A stretch of 64,000 nt of DNA from Rhizobium freirei PRF 81 (lineage in GTDB: Bacteria; Pseudomonadota; Alphaproteobacteria; Rhizobiales; Rhizobiaceae). The position numbers and the translations under genes were made by a program. Of this stretch, positions 8,311 to 19,934 are shown in pieces (position 1 is the first letter of the stretch; each line of letters starts with the position of its first letter). Under the pieces are notes generated by a model, which saw nothing but the letters and a program-made list of their open reading frames with translations, made no database searches and was not told the DNA's origin. Location: NCBI RefSeq assembly GCF_000359745.1, contig NZ_AQHN01000084.1, positions 124,001 through 188,000 of the forward strand, read 5' to 3'.

Positions 8311-9486
8311 ATGGTAGAGGTATCCAATGACGATTTCTTCCATAAGCTGACGGCCTTTACCCGCTTCGAGGGGGTGACCGACAGTGCCAATTATCGGCCT
8401 CTTCCGGATGATTGGCTGATTGCGATCGCCGATATCGTCAGCTCGACAAAGGCGATCGCGGCAGGTCACTATAAATCCGTCAACATGGCCGGCGCCAGCG
8501 TGATCTCCGCCGTGCTCAACGCACTCGACAAGGGCGACTATCCCTTCGTTTTCGGTGGCGACGGCGCACTGGTTGCCATCCCGCCGACGGGAGAGGCACG
8601 GGTGCGCCCGGCCCTTGCGGCCGTGCGCAGCTGGGTCAAGGAGGAGTTGCAGCTCGATCTGCGTACCGCGCTCGTGCCGATGTCGGCCGTTCGCGGCGAG
8701 GGGCTGGATGTCATGGTCGCCCGCTTCAGCCCCAGCGAATATGTGTCCTACGCCATGTTTTTCGGTGGTGGCACAAGCTGGGCTGAAAAGCAGATGAAAG
8801 CGGGAAACTTCATCGTCGAGCCGGCGGCGCCGGAAGCAAGGCCCGACCTGACCGGCCTGTCGTGCCGCTGGAATCCGATCAAGGCCCATAATGGCGAAAT
8901 CGTCTCCATCATCGCCGTTCCCGGCGATATCGGCAACAGCGCGAAATTCCAGCTGCTCGTTGCCGACATCATCGCCATTTCCAGAGAAGAGAGCCGCGAC
9001 GGCCATCCGGTGCCGGCCGAGGGGCCGACACCGTCGCTGGTCTTCGACGGAGCTGACATGGAAGCGCGCGCTCAGGCGCCGGCTGCCGATCGCTGGTGGC
9101 GCAAGCTAGCCATCGACGCGCAGGTTGTTCTCGTCTACATCCTCGATAGGTTCGGGCTGCGCGTTGCGTCTTTCGACGCGAAGATCTACAGGCGTGACTT
9201 GGCCGCCAACTCCGATTTCCGCAAATTCGACGACGGCCTGAAGATGACGATAGATGTCGATGCCGACCACCTCTCACGCATCGAGGCGAGGCTGCGCCAG
9301 GCAGAGGCGGAAGGCGTCTGCCGCTATGGTCTGCATCGGCAGGACAGCGCGCTGATGACCTGCTTCGTGCCGACGCCGCTGATGCGCGACCATATGCATT
9401 TCATCGACGGAGCGAGCGGCGGCTATGCGATGGCCGCGATGGCAATGCGGGGCAAGAGACCGCCTGAGATTGCGGTCGGCGGCTGA
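8311..9486 (+). CDS. DUF3095-like protein, divergent cyclase fold
   Basis: A 391-residue cytoplasmic protein that I assign to the DUF3095 group. Its first 90 residues contain 'IAIADIVSSTKAI' (D41) and 'FVFGGDGALVAIP' (D84), which mimic the two metal-binding loops of class III nucleotide cyclases (F-x-D-I-x-x-x-T and G-D-G-x-x-A). 'HYKSVNMAGASVISAVLNAL' between them fits the helix that follows the first loop. The C-terminal half has no recognisable motif. It may therefore be a nucleotide cyclase or a derived sensor. It lies between two other cyclase-domain genes (4916-6640 and 9859-11196). The start ATG 8311 is preceded by GGGGGAG. Confidence 0.75.
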   Translation: MVEVSNDDFFHKLTAFTRFEGVTDSANYRPLPDDWLIAIADIVSSTKAIAAGHYKSVNMAGASVISAVLNALDKGDYPFVFGGDGALVAIPPTGEARVRPALAAVRSWVKEELQLDLRTALVPMSAVRGEGLDVMVARFSPSEYVSYAMFFGGGTSWAEKQMKAGNFIVEPAAPEARPDLTGLSCRWNPIKAHNGEIVSIIAVPGDIGNSAKFQLLVADIIAISREESRDGHPVPAEGPTPSLVFDGADMEARAQAPAADRWWRKLAIDAQVVLVYILDRFGLRVASFDAKIYRRDLAANSDFRKFDDGLKMTIDVDADHLSRIEARLRQAEAEGVCRYGLHRQDSALMTCFVPTPLMRDHMHFIDGASGGYAMAAMAMRGKRPPEIAVGG

Positions 9487-9858
9487 TGCCGTAGGTTCCG
9501 GGACAGCGATACATTTCGTCGGCTATTTTGCCGCGAACACAATTTTATCGAGTCAGCCCAGCTTTTCCCCATTGTTTCAGCGATATGTTCGCCTTATCTG
9601 AAGGAGAACAAAACGAGAGTCGGCGATTTTGGCCGATGGCTTTTGCTGCACTTTGGCGGCGCCGACCGCGGCGAAATGCAGCAAGATTTTTATGGCATCG
9701 GTGCGATCCTGGGCTTTCGGGGAGAAGTGCCGCTGCCTCACATGATTGTTTCATCCGACCCAACTAGGCCGGAGGCACTGCAGGGGCAGCTCGGGGATCG
9801 GCCGCCGATGCAGTGTTGGGCGACGCGTCGATAATTGCAAAGATAGGCCGCGGGGATA
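9487..9858. other. Intergenic region, no convincing gene
   Basis: This 372-bp stretch has several short open frames on both strands with no recognisable product and no good ribosome-binding site, so I do not call a gene. It contains a short palindrome ATCGGccgCCGAT near 9798 and a longer interrupted GCTGCA...TGCAGC inverted repeat around 9645-9685. Either could be an operator for the downstream cyclase gene, but this is only a guess. Confidence 0.45.
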
Positions 9859-11196
9859 ATGACTGCTCATTCGACTGTTTCCGATATTCTTCTCGACAAG
9901 GTGGCAGAGTGGTTGACGCAGGCGGCGTTGACCGGGGAGAACCTTGAGACCATCGTTCGGGGGTTCTGCGAGCGCATGGCAGCCACCGGTATGCCGATCA
10001 ATCGGGTGCATCTGACCTTCTCGATGCTGCATCCGCTCTATGATGCGCTTGGCTTTACCTGGCGGCGTGCCGGCGGGCTGACGATCGAGGGCTACCGGCA
10101 TGTGAACGAAAAGCCCGAGCGCTTCGTTCAGAGCCCCTATTATTATCTGCTGTCGAACAATCTCCAGCACTTGCGCCGCCGGATCGATCTTGACGGCGCC
10201 ATCGAGTTTCCGATTTTCGAGGATTTGCGTAAGGAGAAGGTCACCGATTACCTCGCCTTCGTGCAGACCTTCGGCGCGGGGTCGGTGCAGGGCATGATGG
10301 GTTCCTGGTCCACCGACAGCATCGGCGGGTTCAGCGAGGATATGATCGCAGCGCTGATGCGCATCCAGAACCATCTGGCCATGGCTGCCAAGATGGCCGT
10401 TCTCGGCCGGCTCGCGAACAACATGCTGACGACCTATCTTGGCGGCGACGCCGGCAAGCGCGTGCTGAACGGGCAAATCCGCCGCGGCGACGGCGAGACG
10501 ATCCGTGCCGCGCTGGTCATGGGCGACATGCGGCAATCCACCGTTTATGCCGAGAAGGAGGGGCGGCAGGCCTATATCGATACGCTCAACGAATTCTTCG
10601 ACGCGATTGCTGCGCCCTTTAACCGCAATGGTGGCGAAATAATGAGCTTTCTCGGCGACGGATTTCTGGCCGTCTACCCTTGCGGCCGGCACAAGGATCC
10701 GTCGAAGGTGGCCTGCGAGGCGGCGCTGTCGGCCGTCTTCGAAGCGCAGCGTCGCGTCTCCGCCCTGAACGAGGAGCGCCAGTCCCGCAATCTGAGCGCC
10801 GTGCGCTACGGGATCGGTCTGCATGTCGGCAATGTCATGTTCGGCAATGTCGGCTTGAAGGACCGGCTGACGTTTTCGGCCTTCGGTGCTGCCGTCAACG
10901 AAGTGGAGCGATTGCAATCGCTGACCAAGAAATATGCGACCGAGGTCGTCGCCAGCCAGGCATTCTCCGGCTACACGGATTGCGAATGGGGAACGCTTGG
11001 GGAGGAGAAGCTGCGCGGCGTGCGTCAGCGCTTTACAGTCGTCTCTCCGAAGCCCGCAACGGCGGCCAGCCGCGTGGCGGATATCTTCAGCGACACGGAG
11101 ACGGATGGGTTATCCGAGGCGGAGCAGGTCATTCTGTTACATAGGGATGCCAAGAAGTTCGAGAGCCGTCTTCAAGTCGATAGGTTCCGACCCTGA
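9859..11196 (+). CDS. Class III adenylate/guanylate cyclase domain protein
   Basis: A 445-residue soluble protein. Residues about 215-390 are a class III nucleotide cyclase domain: 'ALVMGDMRQSTVYAE' carries D223 and 'IMSFLGDGFLAVYP' carries D267, the two metal-binding Asp residues. 'VRYGIGLHVGNVMFGNVG' and 'FSAFGAAVNEVERLQ' match the later conserved strands and the region of the transition-state Asn/Arg. The first 200 residues have no transmembrane helix and no domain I recognise. In rhizobial cyclases such a segment usually senses a signal. The cyclase domain has 'MGDMRQST' in place of the usual F-x-D-I-x-G-F-T, so substrate choice (ATP or GTP) cannot be read safely. It is the third cyclase-like gene within 6.3 kb. 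Confidence 0.82.
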   Translation: MTAHSTVSDILLDKVAEWLTQAALTGENLETIVRGFCERMAATGMPINRVHLTFSMLHPLYDALGFTWRRAGGLTIEGYRHVNEKPERFVQSPYYYLLSNNLQHLRRRIDLDGAIEFPIFEDLRKEKVTDYLAFVQTFGAGSVQGMMGSWSTDSIGGFSEDMIAALMRIQNHLAMAAKMAVLGRLANNMLTTYLGGDAGKRVLNGQIRRGDGETIRAALVMGDMRQSTVYAEKEGRQAYIDTLNEFFDAIAAPFNRNGGEIMSFLGDGFLAVYPCGRHKDPSKVACEAALSAVFEAQRRVSALNEERQSRNLSAVRYGIGLHVGNVMFGNVGLKDRLTFSAFGAAVNEVERLQSLTKKYATEVVASQAFSGYTDCEWGTLGEEKLRGVRQRFTVVSPKPATAASRVADIFSDTETDGLSEAEQVILLHRDAKKFESRLQVDRFRP

Positions 11197-11356
11197 CTGT
11201 TGCATTCGATCAGTTCAGCATAAGCCCATATACCACTGGAAAGACGACAGTTTTTTAACAGTCCCAGCACTGCTCAGATAAGCTAGACACCTGTTCTGGC
11301 CTACGTTAGTGTGCCGTATAAGGCCACAAAGGTCAGGTGAGCGGGAAGTAATATGT

Positions 11357-13260
<1,904 letters not shown>

Positions 13261-13267
<7 letters not shown>

Positions 13268-15177
13268 CTCGCAGAACCTTTCTCGGCCTACTGGCCTCCG
13301 CGGTGCTTCCTTCGCCTCTTGCCGCAGCCGATGTCGACAACGAGCCCGAATATCTCGCCGATTGGCTGAGAGCCGGCCAGTTGCCGCATCTCGCCAAGCG
13401 CCTGCCGAAATTCCCGCGCGTCGTCAACGTCGCCGCCATGGGACGCACACCGGGCCACTATGGCGGTTCGGTGCGAACTATCATCGGCAGCCAGAACGAT
13501 ATCCGTTTCATGACGATCTACGGCTATGCCCGTCTCGTCGGCTACGACCGCAGCCTGACGCTACAGCCGGATATTCTGGAGTCTTTTTCCTCCGTCAACG
13601 ATATGGTTTTCACCTTCAAGTTGCGCGAAGGGCATAAATGGTCGGACGGGCAGCCCTTCACTGCCAATGACTTCCGCTACTGGTGGGAAGACGTCATTCT
13701 CGACAAGCAGCTCACACCCGGCGGCGGGGCCTTGGAGCTGCGTCCGCACGGCAGCCTGCCGCGTTTTGAGATGCTCGACGAATTGACGGTGCGTTATTCC
13801 TGGGACGATCCCAATCCGGGTTTCCTGTCGACCCTTGCCGCCCCGCAGCCGCTGATCATCGCCGGCCCGGCGCATTACCTCAAGCAGTTCCACAAGAAAT
13901 ACCAGGACAGCATTCGCCTTGCTTCGCTGATGCAGGAAAACCGGGCGAAGAAGTGGCAGGACCTTCATATCAAGATGGGCCGCTCGTACCGGCCTGAAAA
14001 TCCCAATCTGCCGGTCCTCGATCCCTGGAAAAACACGACGGCACCGCCAGCCGAGCAGTTCATATTCGAACGCAACCCCTATTTTCATCGCGTTGACGAG
14101 AATGGGCGGCAGCTGCCCTACATCGACCGCATGATCCTGAACATCAGTTCGTCGTCGATCATCGCCGCCAAGACCGGTGCGGGAGAGAGTGATCTGCAGG
14201 CAACCGGCATAGACTTCAGCGACTATACTTTCCTGAAAGAGGCGGAGAAGCGCTATCCGGTCAAGGTCAATCTTTGGAAAATGGTGCGCGGCTCGCGCGT
14301 CGCGCTGTTTCCAAATATGAACAGCGCCGATGCTGTCTGGCGGGATGTCCTGCGCGATGTCAGGGTGCGTAGAGCCATGTCGCTGGCGATCGACCGCCAT
14401 GAGATCAACATGGCCGTCTTCTACGGCCTTGGCACGGAAAGCGCCAATACCGTCCTGCCGGACAGCCCGCTCTTCAAGCCTGAATATGCGTCGGCCTGGA
14501 TCGCGCACGATCCGGATCAGGCCAATGCTCTCCTCGATACCGCCGGCCTTGCCAAGCGCGACGATGACGGCATCCGTCTGTTGCCGGATGGGCGGCGGAT
14601 GGAGATCACCGTGGAAACGCCGGGTGAAAGCACGCTTGATTCCGACGTCCTGGAACTGGTGACCGATCACTGGCGCAAGATCGGCATTGCGCTTTTCACG
14701 CGTGTGTCACAACGCGATGTCTTTCGCAGCCGTGCCATGGGCGGGCGCATTCAGATGTCGTTGTGGTACGGCCTCGACAACGGCGTGCCGACGGCGGACA
14801 TGAATCCGGCGGAGCTGGCACCCACGACCGACGACCAGATGCAATGGCCGCTCTGGGGCATGTATTACCTCTCGCGCGAGACGAAAGGGGTTGCGCCCGA
14901 CGTTCCGGAGGCGGCCAAACTCGTCAAGCTGCTTCATGAGTGGGAGGAGGCCGCATCCTCCTTCGAGCGTGCCGAGATCTGGCACAATATGCTGGCGATC
15001 TATGCGGACCAGGTTTTCTCCATCGGGCTCGTCAACGGCACGCTGCAGCCGATCGTTCACTCGTCGCGCATGCAGAACGTGCCCGATAAGGCGCTCTACG
15101 GCTTCGATCCGACCTGCTATCTCGGGGTTTACATGCCAGACACCTTCTGGATGAAGGAGGATCGTCCCAATGCTTAG
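13261..15177 (+). CDS. Tat-exported extracellular solute-binding protein, family 5
   Basis: A 638-residue periplasmic binding protein of the oligopeptide/DppA family. The N-terminus 'VTRRTFLGLLASAVLPSPLA' is a twin-arginine signal with cleavage probably near 'AAA'. Mature features include 'FTFKLREGHKWSDGQPFTANDF' split across about residues 115-135 and 'RRAMSLAIDRHEI' around 375, both family hallmarks. The true start is ATG 13261, which overlaps the end of the ATPase gene. The frame upstream of it is an accident of open sequence. The stop overlaps the permease start at 15170. Its length and N-terminal architecture resemble the AgpA-like protein at 31722-33806, suggesting both bind larger or sugar-like ligands. 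Confidence 0.88.
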
Positions 15178-16168
15178 ATATATCTTCTGGCGCATTGCGG
15201 TGATGATCCCGACGTTGATCGTCATCTCCATGCTGGTCTTCACCATCATCCAGCTCCCGCCTGGCGATTTCTTCGAAAGCCAGATCGCCGAACTGCGCGC
15301 TCAGGGCGAGACCGCAAACCTCCAGCAGATAGAAGAGCTTCGCCACGAATATGGGCTCGACCGGCCGCTTCCGATTCAATATCTCCGCTGGGTCGCCGGC
15401 ATGCTGCATGGCGATTTCGGCTACTCCTTCGAATATCAGCTGCCGGTATCGGATGTGGTCGGCGACCGCCTGTGGCTGACCATTCTGGTGTCGATGACGA
15501 CGATCCTCGTGACGTGGCTGATCGCCTTCCCGATCGGTATCTATTCGGCCACGCATCAATACAGCTGGGGCGACTACGGCCTCACCTTTCTCGGATTGCT
15601 TGGCATCGCCATCCCGAACTTCATGCTGGCGCTGATCCTGATGTATTTCGCCAATGTCTGGTTCGGAGTGTCGGTCGGCCATCTGATGGATCAAAAATAC
15701 CTGTCGCAGCCGATGAGCTGGGAAAAGGCGCGTTCGATCCTGGCGCATCTGTGGATCCCCGTCATCATCGTCGGCACGGCGGGGACGGCCGGGATGATCC
15801 GCCGCCTCCGCGCCAACCTGCTCGATGAAATGCCGAAGCAATATGTCATCACCGCGCACGCCAAGGGCCTGCATCCGCTGAGGGCGCTGGTCAAATATCC
15901 GTTGCGCATGGCGTTGAACTTCTTCGTCGCCGATATCGGTTCCATCCTGCCGTCGATCATTTCCGGCGCCGAAATCACCGCCATTGTGCTGTCGCTTGAG
16001 ACGACAGGCCCGATGCTGATCCGTGCCTTGCAGAGCCAGGACATGTATCTTGCCGGCTCGTTCCTGATGTTCCTGGCCTTCCTCAACGTCATCGGCGTGT
16101 TGATTTCCGATATCGCTCTCGGCTTTCTCGATCCCCGCATCCGCTTGCAAGGCAGGAGTACAAAGTGA
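15170..16168 (+). CDS. ABC importer permease, DppB-like
   Basis: A 332-residue inner-membrane permease with about six transmembrane helices. It begins 'LRYIFWRIAVMIPTLIVIS', typical of the first helix in DppB/OppB proteins, and has the cytoplasmic EAA-like loop around 'YVITAHAKGLHPLRALVKY', which contacts the ATPase. A long segment after helix 1 ('QLPPGDFFES...') matches the paralogous permease at 30552-31562. The start ATG 15170 overlaps the binding-protein stop by 8 bp and the end overlaps the next permease by 4 bp, so the four genes form a tight operon. Confidence 0.9.
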   Translation: MLRYIFWRIAVMIPTLIVISMLVFTIIQLPPGDFFESQIAELRAQGETANLQQIEELRHEYGLDRPLPIQYLRWVAGMLHGDFGYSFEYQLPVSDVVGDRLWLTILVSMTTILVTWLIAFPIGIYSATHQYSWGDYGLTFLGLLGIAIPNFMLALILMYFANVWFGVSVGHLMDQKYLSQPMSWEKARSILAHLWIPVIIVGTAGTAGMIRRLRANLLDEMPKQYVITAHAKGLHPLRALVKYPLRMALNFFVADIGSILPSIISGAEITAIVLSLETTGPMLIRALQSQDMYLAGSFLMFLAFLNVIGVLISDIALGFLDPRIRLQGRSTK

Positions 16169-17340
16169 CCGCACCCCTGCCAAGCCCCGGCGCCCCACTG
16201 GAGCATTATGTCTCGAGCGCGGATTTCGATCCGGATCAGTTCGAGGCCATGTCCGCTGGCCAGCAACGCTACTACATGGCCTCTCAAAAGAAGCTGATGT
16301 GGTGGAAGTTCAAGAAACACAAGCTCGCGCTCGCATCCGGCATCTTCCTGGCGCTGATGTATGGGATGATCCTGATTGTGGAGTTCGTGGCGCCTTATGG
16401 GCTGCACAGCCGCAACGTCGACTATATTCATTCGCCACCGCAGGCGATTCACTTTTTCGATAAGGGCAACTTCGTCGGGCCGTTCGTCTATGGCCGCAAG
16501 ATGACGCTCGATATTGACACGTTGCGCCGGAGCTACACCGACAACACATCGGACGTGCAGCCCATCCGCTTCTTCTGTCGCGGCGATGCCTATCGCTTCT
16601 GGGGGCTGGTGGAGTCAAACGTCCATCTGGTTTGCCCGGCCGTCGGCGGTCAGATGTATCTGCTGGGAACCGACCGGCTCGGCCGTGACGTGCTGTCGCG
16701 GATCATCTACGGCGCACGCATATCCCTGACGATCGGGTTGATCGGCATTGCCATCAGCTTCGTGCTCGGGATCGTCATCGGCGGTCTTGCGGGATATCAC
16801 GGCGGCCTGTTCGACCTGCTTGTCCAGCGCGTGATCGAAATCCTTCAATCGATACCAAGCCTGCCGCTATGGATGGCGCTAGCAGCGATCATGCCGGTAA
16901 GCTGGAGCCCGATTATCGTGTATTTCGGCATTACCATCATTCTCGGCATTCTGGACTGGACGGGTCTTGCGCGCGCAGTTCGCTCCAAGCTTCTATCGTT
17001 GCGCGAGGAAGACTATGTGCTTGCCGCGCAGCTGATGGGCGCCCCCACGAGGCGCATCATCGGCCGTCATCTTGTGCCGGGGTTCATGTCGTATCTGATC
17101 GCTGCGGCGACGACCGCTGTTCCTCGCATGATTCTCGGCGAGACGGCGCTGAGCTTCCTCGGATTAGGCCTGCGCCCGCCGATCACGAGCTGGGGTATTC
17201 TGCTGACCGAGGCCAAGGACGTCAGCGTGATCGCCTTCTATCCATGGCTTCTTTTCCCGATGATCCCGGTGATTTTGGTCATTCTGGCGTTCAACTTTTT
17301 AGGAGACGGCTTGCGCGATGCAGCCGATCCCTACAAATAG
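16165..17340 (+). CDS. ABC importer permease, DppC-like, with large periplasmic insert
   Basis: A 391-residue inner-membrane permease, longer than typical DppC (about 300 residues). A first helix around residues 52-72 is followed by an extra segment of roughly 100 residues ('HSRNVDYIHSPPQ' to 'VHLVCPAVGGQ') before the canonical 'LGTDRLGRDVLSRIIYGARI' motif. The core then has five helices and the EAA loop 'DYVLAAQLMGAPTRRII'. The same kind of insert is present in the paralogue at 29425-30552, so it marks this transporter subfamily and may help dock the long binding proteins. The start is GTG 16165, overlapping the previous stop. It is the last gene of the operon. Confidence 0.88.
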   Translation: MTAPLPSPGAPLEHYVSSADFDPDQFEAMSAGQQRYYMASQKKLMWWKFKKHKLALASGIFLALMYGMILIVEFVAPYGLHSRNVDYIHSPPQAIHFFDKGNFVGPFVYGRKMTLDIDTLRRSYTDNTSDVQPIRFFCRGDAYRFWGLVESNVHLVCPAVGGQMYLLGTDRLGRDVLSRIIYGARISLTIGLIGIAISFVLGIVIGGLAGYHGGLFDLLVQRVIEILQSIPSLPLWMALAAIMPVSWSPIIVYFGITIILGILDWTGLARAVRSKLLSLREEDYVLAAQLMGAPTRRIIGRHLVPGFMSYLIAAATTAVPRMILGETALSFLGLGLRPPITSWGILLTEAKDVSVIAFYPWLLFPMIPVILVILAFNFLGDGLRDAADPYK

Positions 17341-17442
17341 CAGGGTGAATGGCGAAGACAGGATTGCAATTCGACGAGCGGACGCGGATGTCGTTTGCCG
17401 ACAAATCGCGTACATGACTTTCATCCCCCAGAGGTTTTGCCC

Positions 17443-18657
17443 ATGAAGCGGCGCTTAGAAGATGCTCGAATCCTCATGTATAGCCACGACACGTTCGGTC
17501 TCGGCCATCTCAGACGATGCCGTACGATCGCACATTCTCTCGTGGAGGATTATCGCGGGCTGAACGTGTTGATCATTTCCGGCGCAACGATCGCCGGTGC
17601 TTTCGACTATCGATCGCGCGTCGATTTCGTCAAAGTGCCGAGCGTCATCAAGCTGCGCGATGGCGAATATACGTCGATGGCGAGCCACGTCGCCCTCCAG
17701 GAAACGCTGAAGATGCGGCAATCGATCATTCGCCATACCGCAGAAACATTTCAGCCCGACGTATTCATCGTCGATAAGGAGCCGATGGGGCTAAAGGGCG
17801 AAATCGAGGAAACGCTGACCTATCTCAAGGCTCGTGGCACGACGCTCGTCCTCGGCATGCGCGACGTCATGGACGCACCGCATCTGCTGGATGCGGAGTG
17901 GAAGAAGAACAACGTTCTGCACAAGATCGACCAGTTCTACGATCGCGTCTGGGTCTACGGCCCACCGGATTTTCACGATCCGCTCGTCGGCCTTGATGTT
18001 CCCGCGGGCGTGCGCCGGAAGATGGAGTTCGTCGGCTTCCTCCAGCGCAGCGTTTCCACCCTCGGCACGAAGTCGGAACATGTTCCCGACGAGGACTATA
18101 TCCTGGTGACCACCGGCGGCGGCGGCGATGGTGCGGATCTGGTCAGCGATGTCATCGGCGCCTTCGAGCATGACGAAACCCTGACGCACAAGACGCTCAT
18201 CGTTCTCGGCCCCTATATGCCGGCTAAGGAGCGAAGCCAGCTCCTGGAACGCGCAAGCAAGATTGCCTGTCTGCAGGTGATCGAGTTCGACAACAAGATG
18301 GAGGAGCTGATCGCCGGCGCAAAGGGCGTCGTCGCCATGGGCGGCTACAACACCTATTGCGAGATCCTCTCCTTCGACAAGCCGGCGCTGATCATTCCGC
18401 GCACGCGGCCGCGCGAGGAGCAGCTGATCCGGGCGCAGCGGGCAAGCGAGCTCGGTCTCGTCGATATGCTGCTGCCGGAGGAATCCGTCGATCCGAAGCA
18501 GCTTGCCGCCGCCTTGAAGCGACTGCCCAATCGTGCACCGCCTTCGGCGAGCAGCAATGACATGCGTCTGGAAGGGCTGGTGCGCATTTCGCGCACCATC
18601 GGCGAGTGGTTCGATGATCGCGAGCGCTATACGCCGCTATCGATCGTTGCCGAGTAG
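17443..18657 (+). CDS. MurG/GT28-like glycosyltransferase family protein
   Basis: A 404-residue GT-B protein. The N-terminus 'ILMYSHDTFGLGHLRRC' is the glycine-rich acceptor-domain loop seen in MurG-like enzymes. The C-terminal half contains 'VTTGGGGDGADL' and 'AMGGYNTYCEILSFDKPALI', matching the GT28 donor-binding region. The frame is open from 17395, but ATG 17443 follows GAGG at about 17431. It is the first of three clustered glycosyltransferases, with 17 bp to the next gene. It shares its N- and C-terminal motifs with the third enzyme of the cluster (19916-21076), so the two are paralogues. Donor and acceptor are unknown. Confidence 0.8.
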   Translation: MKRRLEDARILMYSHDTFGLGHLRRCRTIAHSLVEDYRGLNVLIISGATIAGAFDYRSRVDFVKVPSVIKLRDGEYTSMASHVALQETLKMRQSIIRHTAETFQPDVFIVDKEPMGLKGEIEETLTYLKARGTTLVLGMRDVMDAPHLLDAEWKKNNVLHKIDQFYDRVWVYGPPDFHDPLVGLDVPAGVRRKMEFVGFLQRSVSTLGTKSEHVPDEDYILVTTGGGGDGADLVSDVIGAFEHDETLTHKTLIVLGPYMPAKERSQLLERASKIACLQVIEFDNKMEELIAGAKGVVAMGGYNTYCEILSFDKPALIIPRTRPREEQLIRAQRASELGLVDMLLPEESVDPKQLAAALKRLPNRAPPSASSNDMRLEGLVRISRTIGEWFDDRERYTPLSIVAE

Positions 18658-18674
18658 ATCATCGGGACTCGTCG

Positions 18675-19934
18675 ATGCGAAAGAAAATACTGGTAGTCCT
18701 CAAGGGCTACCCCCGCCTGTCGGAAACCTTCATCGCACAGGAACTTCTCGGCCTGGAAAGGGCCGGGTTCGACCTGACGCTGATTTCGATGCGAAAGCCG
18801 ACGGACAAGAAGCGCCATCCCGTCCATGACGAGATCAAGGCGCGCGTGGTTTATCTGCCTGAATACCTGCACAACGAGCCGGTGAGAGTTCTGCGCGCCT
18901 TCTTCGCCGGCATCGCCAAACCCGGGTTCAAGCCGCTGCTGAAGCAATTCTGGGCCGATCTCAAGCGCGATATCACGCCAAATCGCGTGCGCCGCTTCGG
19001 TCAGGCCTTGGTGCTGGCGCATGAATGGCCTGAAGGGGGCGAGTGGCTGCACGCGCATTTCATTCACACTCCGGCGTCGGTAACCGCTTATGCCAGCATC
19101 ATGACCGGCATTCCCTGGACCTGCTCGGCACATGCCAAGGATATCTGGACCTCGCCGGACTGGGAGCTTTCGGAGAAGCTTGGCCGGGCTCGCTGGACGG
19201 TGACCTGTACACACAACGGCTTCGAGCACATGCGCGACCTGATCAAGGTGGATGACAAGGTCTATCTGAGCTATCACGGCCTCGATCTCGACCGTTTCGG
19301 ACCCTTTGTCGGCGGACATTCCAATCGTGATGGCGCCGACATTTCCGATCCCGCCTTCATCCTCAGCGTCGGGCGCGCGGTGGAGAAGAAGGGGTATGAC
19401 GTGCTGCTTCGGGCACTGGCACTGTTGCCGGGCGATCTCAACTGGCGTTTCACCCATATCGGCGGCGGCGACGGCCTGTCCAAATTGAAGGCATTGGCCG
19501 AGACGCTCGGCATTGTCGATCGCCTCACCTGGAAGGGCGCCTTGGCACAGGAAGAGGTGCTGGCACATTACCGGCAGGCGGATATTTTCGCGCTCGCCTG
19601 CCGCGTGGCTGCCGATGGCGATCGCGACGGTCTGCCGAATGTGCTTGTCGAGGCGTCCAGTCAGCGCCTTGTCTGCATCTCAACCGATGTCTCCGGCGTT
19701 CCCGAGCTGCTCGACGATCGCGAAAACGGCCTTGTAGTTCCCACGGAAGATCCCCAGGCGCTTGCGGCGGCGCTGGAGCTTGCGATCCGCAATCCGGCGC
19801 TGCGCCACCGGCTCGGGGATGCCGCTGAGCGTCGGGTGCGCGAACATTTCGACCATCATGCCAGCATTCGGCAATTGACGCGGCTGTTCGAGGAGCAGTG
19901 GCAAAAGGAAGATCAATGGCGGAAATCCGCATGA
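18675..19934 (+). CDS. GT4 family glycosyltransferase
   Basis: A 419-residue GT-B glycosyltransferase. 'LKGYPRLSETFIAQELLGLE' at the N-terminus is characteristic of the GT4 branch acting on exopolysaccharides and colanic-acid-type glycans. The donor domain starts at 'ILSVGRAVEKKGYDVLLRAL' (about residue 230) and has 'DGLPNVLVEASSQRLVCIST' with the E-x7-E-like motif, then 'GVPELLDD'. It lies between two MurG-like glycosyltransferases, 17 bp from the first and overlapping the third by up to 19 bp, so the three are almost certainly co-translated. The product glycan is not known. Confidence 0.87.
   Translation: MRKKILVVLKGYPRLSETFIAQELLGLERAGFDLTLISMRKPTDKKRHPVHDEIKARVVYLPEYLHNEPVRVLRAFFAGIAKPGFKPLLKQFWADLKRDITPNRVRRFGQALVLAHEWPEGGEWLHAHFIHTPASVTAYASIMTGIPWTCSAHAKDIWTSPDWELSEKLGRARWTVTCTHNGFEHMRDLIKVDDKVYLSYHGLDLDRFGPFVGGHSNRDGADISDPAFILSVGRAVEKKGYDVLLRALALLPGDLNWRFTHIGGGDGLSKLKALAETLGIVDRLTWKGALAQEEVLAHYRQADIFALACRVAADGDRDGLPNVLVEASSQRLVCISTDVSGVPELLDDRENGLVVPTEDPQALAAALELAIRNPALRHRLGDAAERRVREHFDHHASIRQLTRLFEEQWQKEDQWRKSA

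Noticed and set aside
9643..9834. Short open frame in the gap before the third cyclase gene
   Set aside because: No ribosome-binding site, no recognisable product and no codon pattern matching neighbours.
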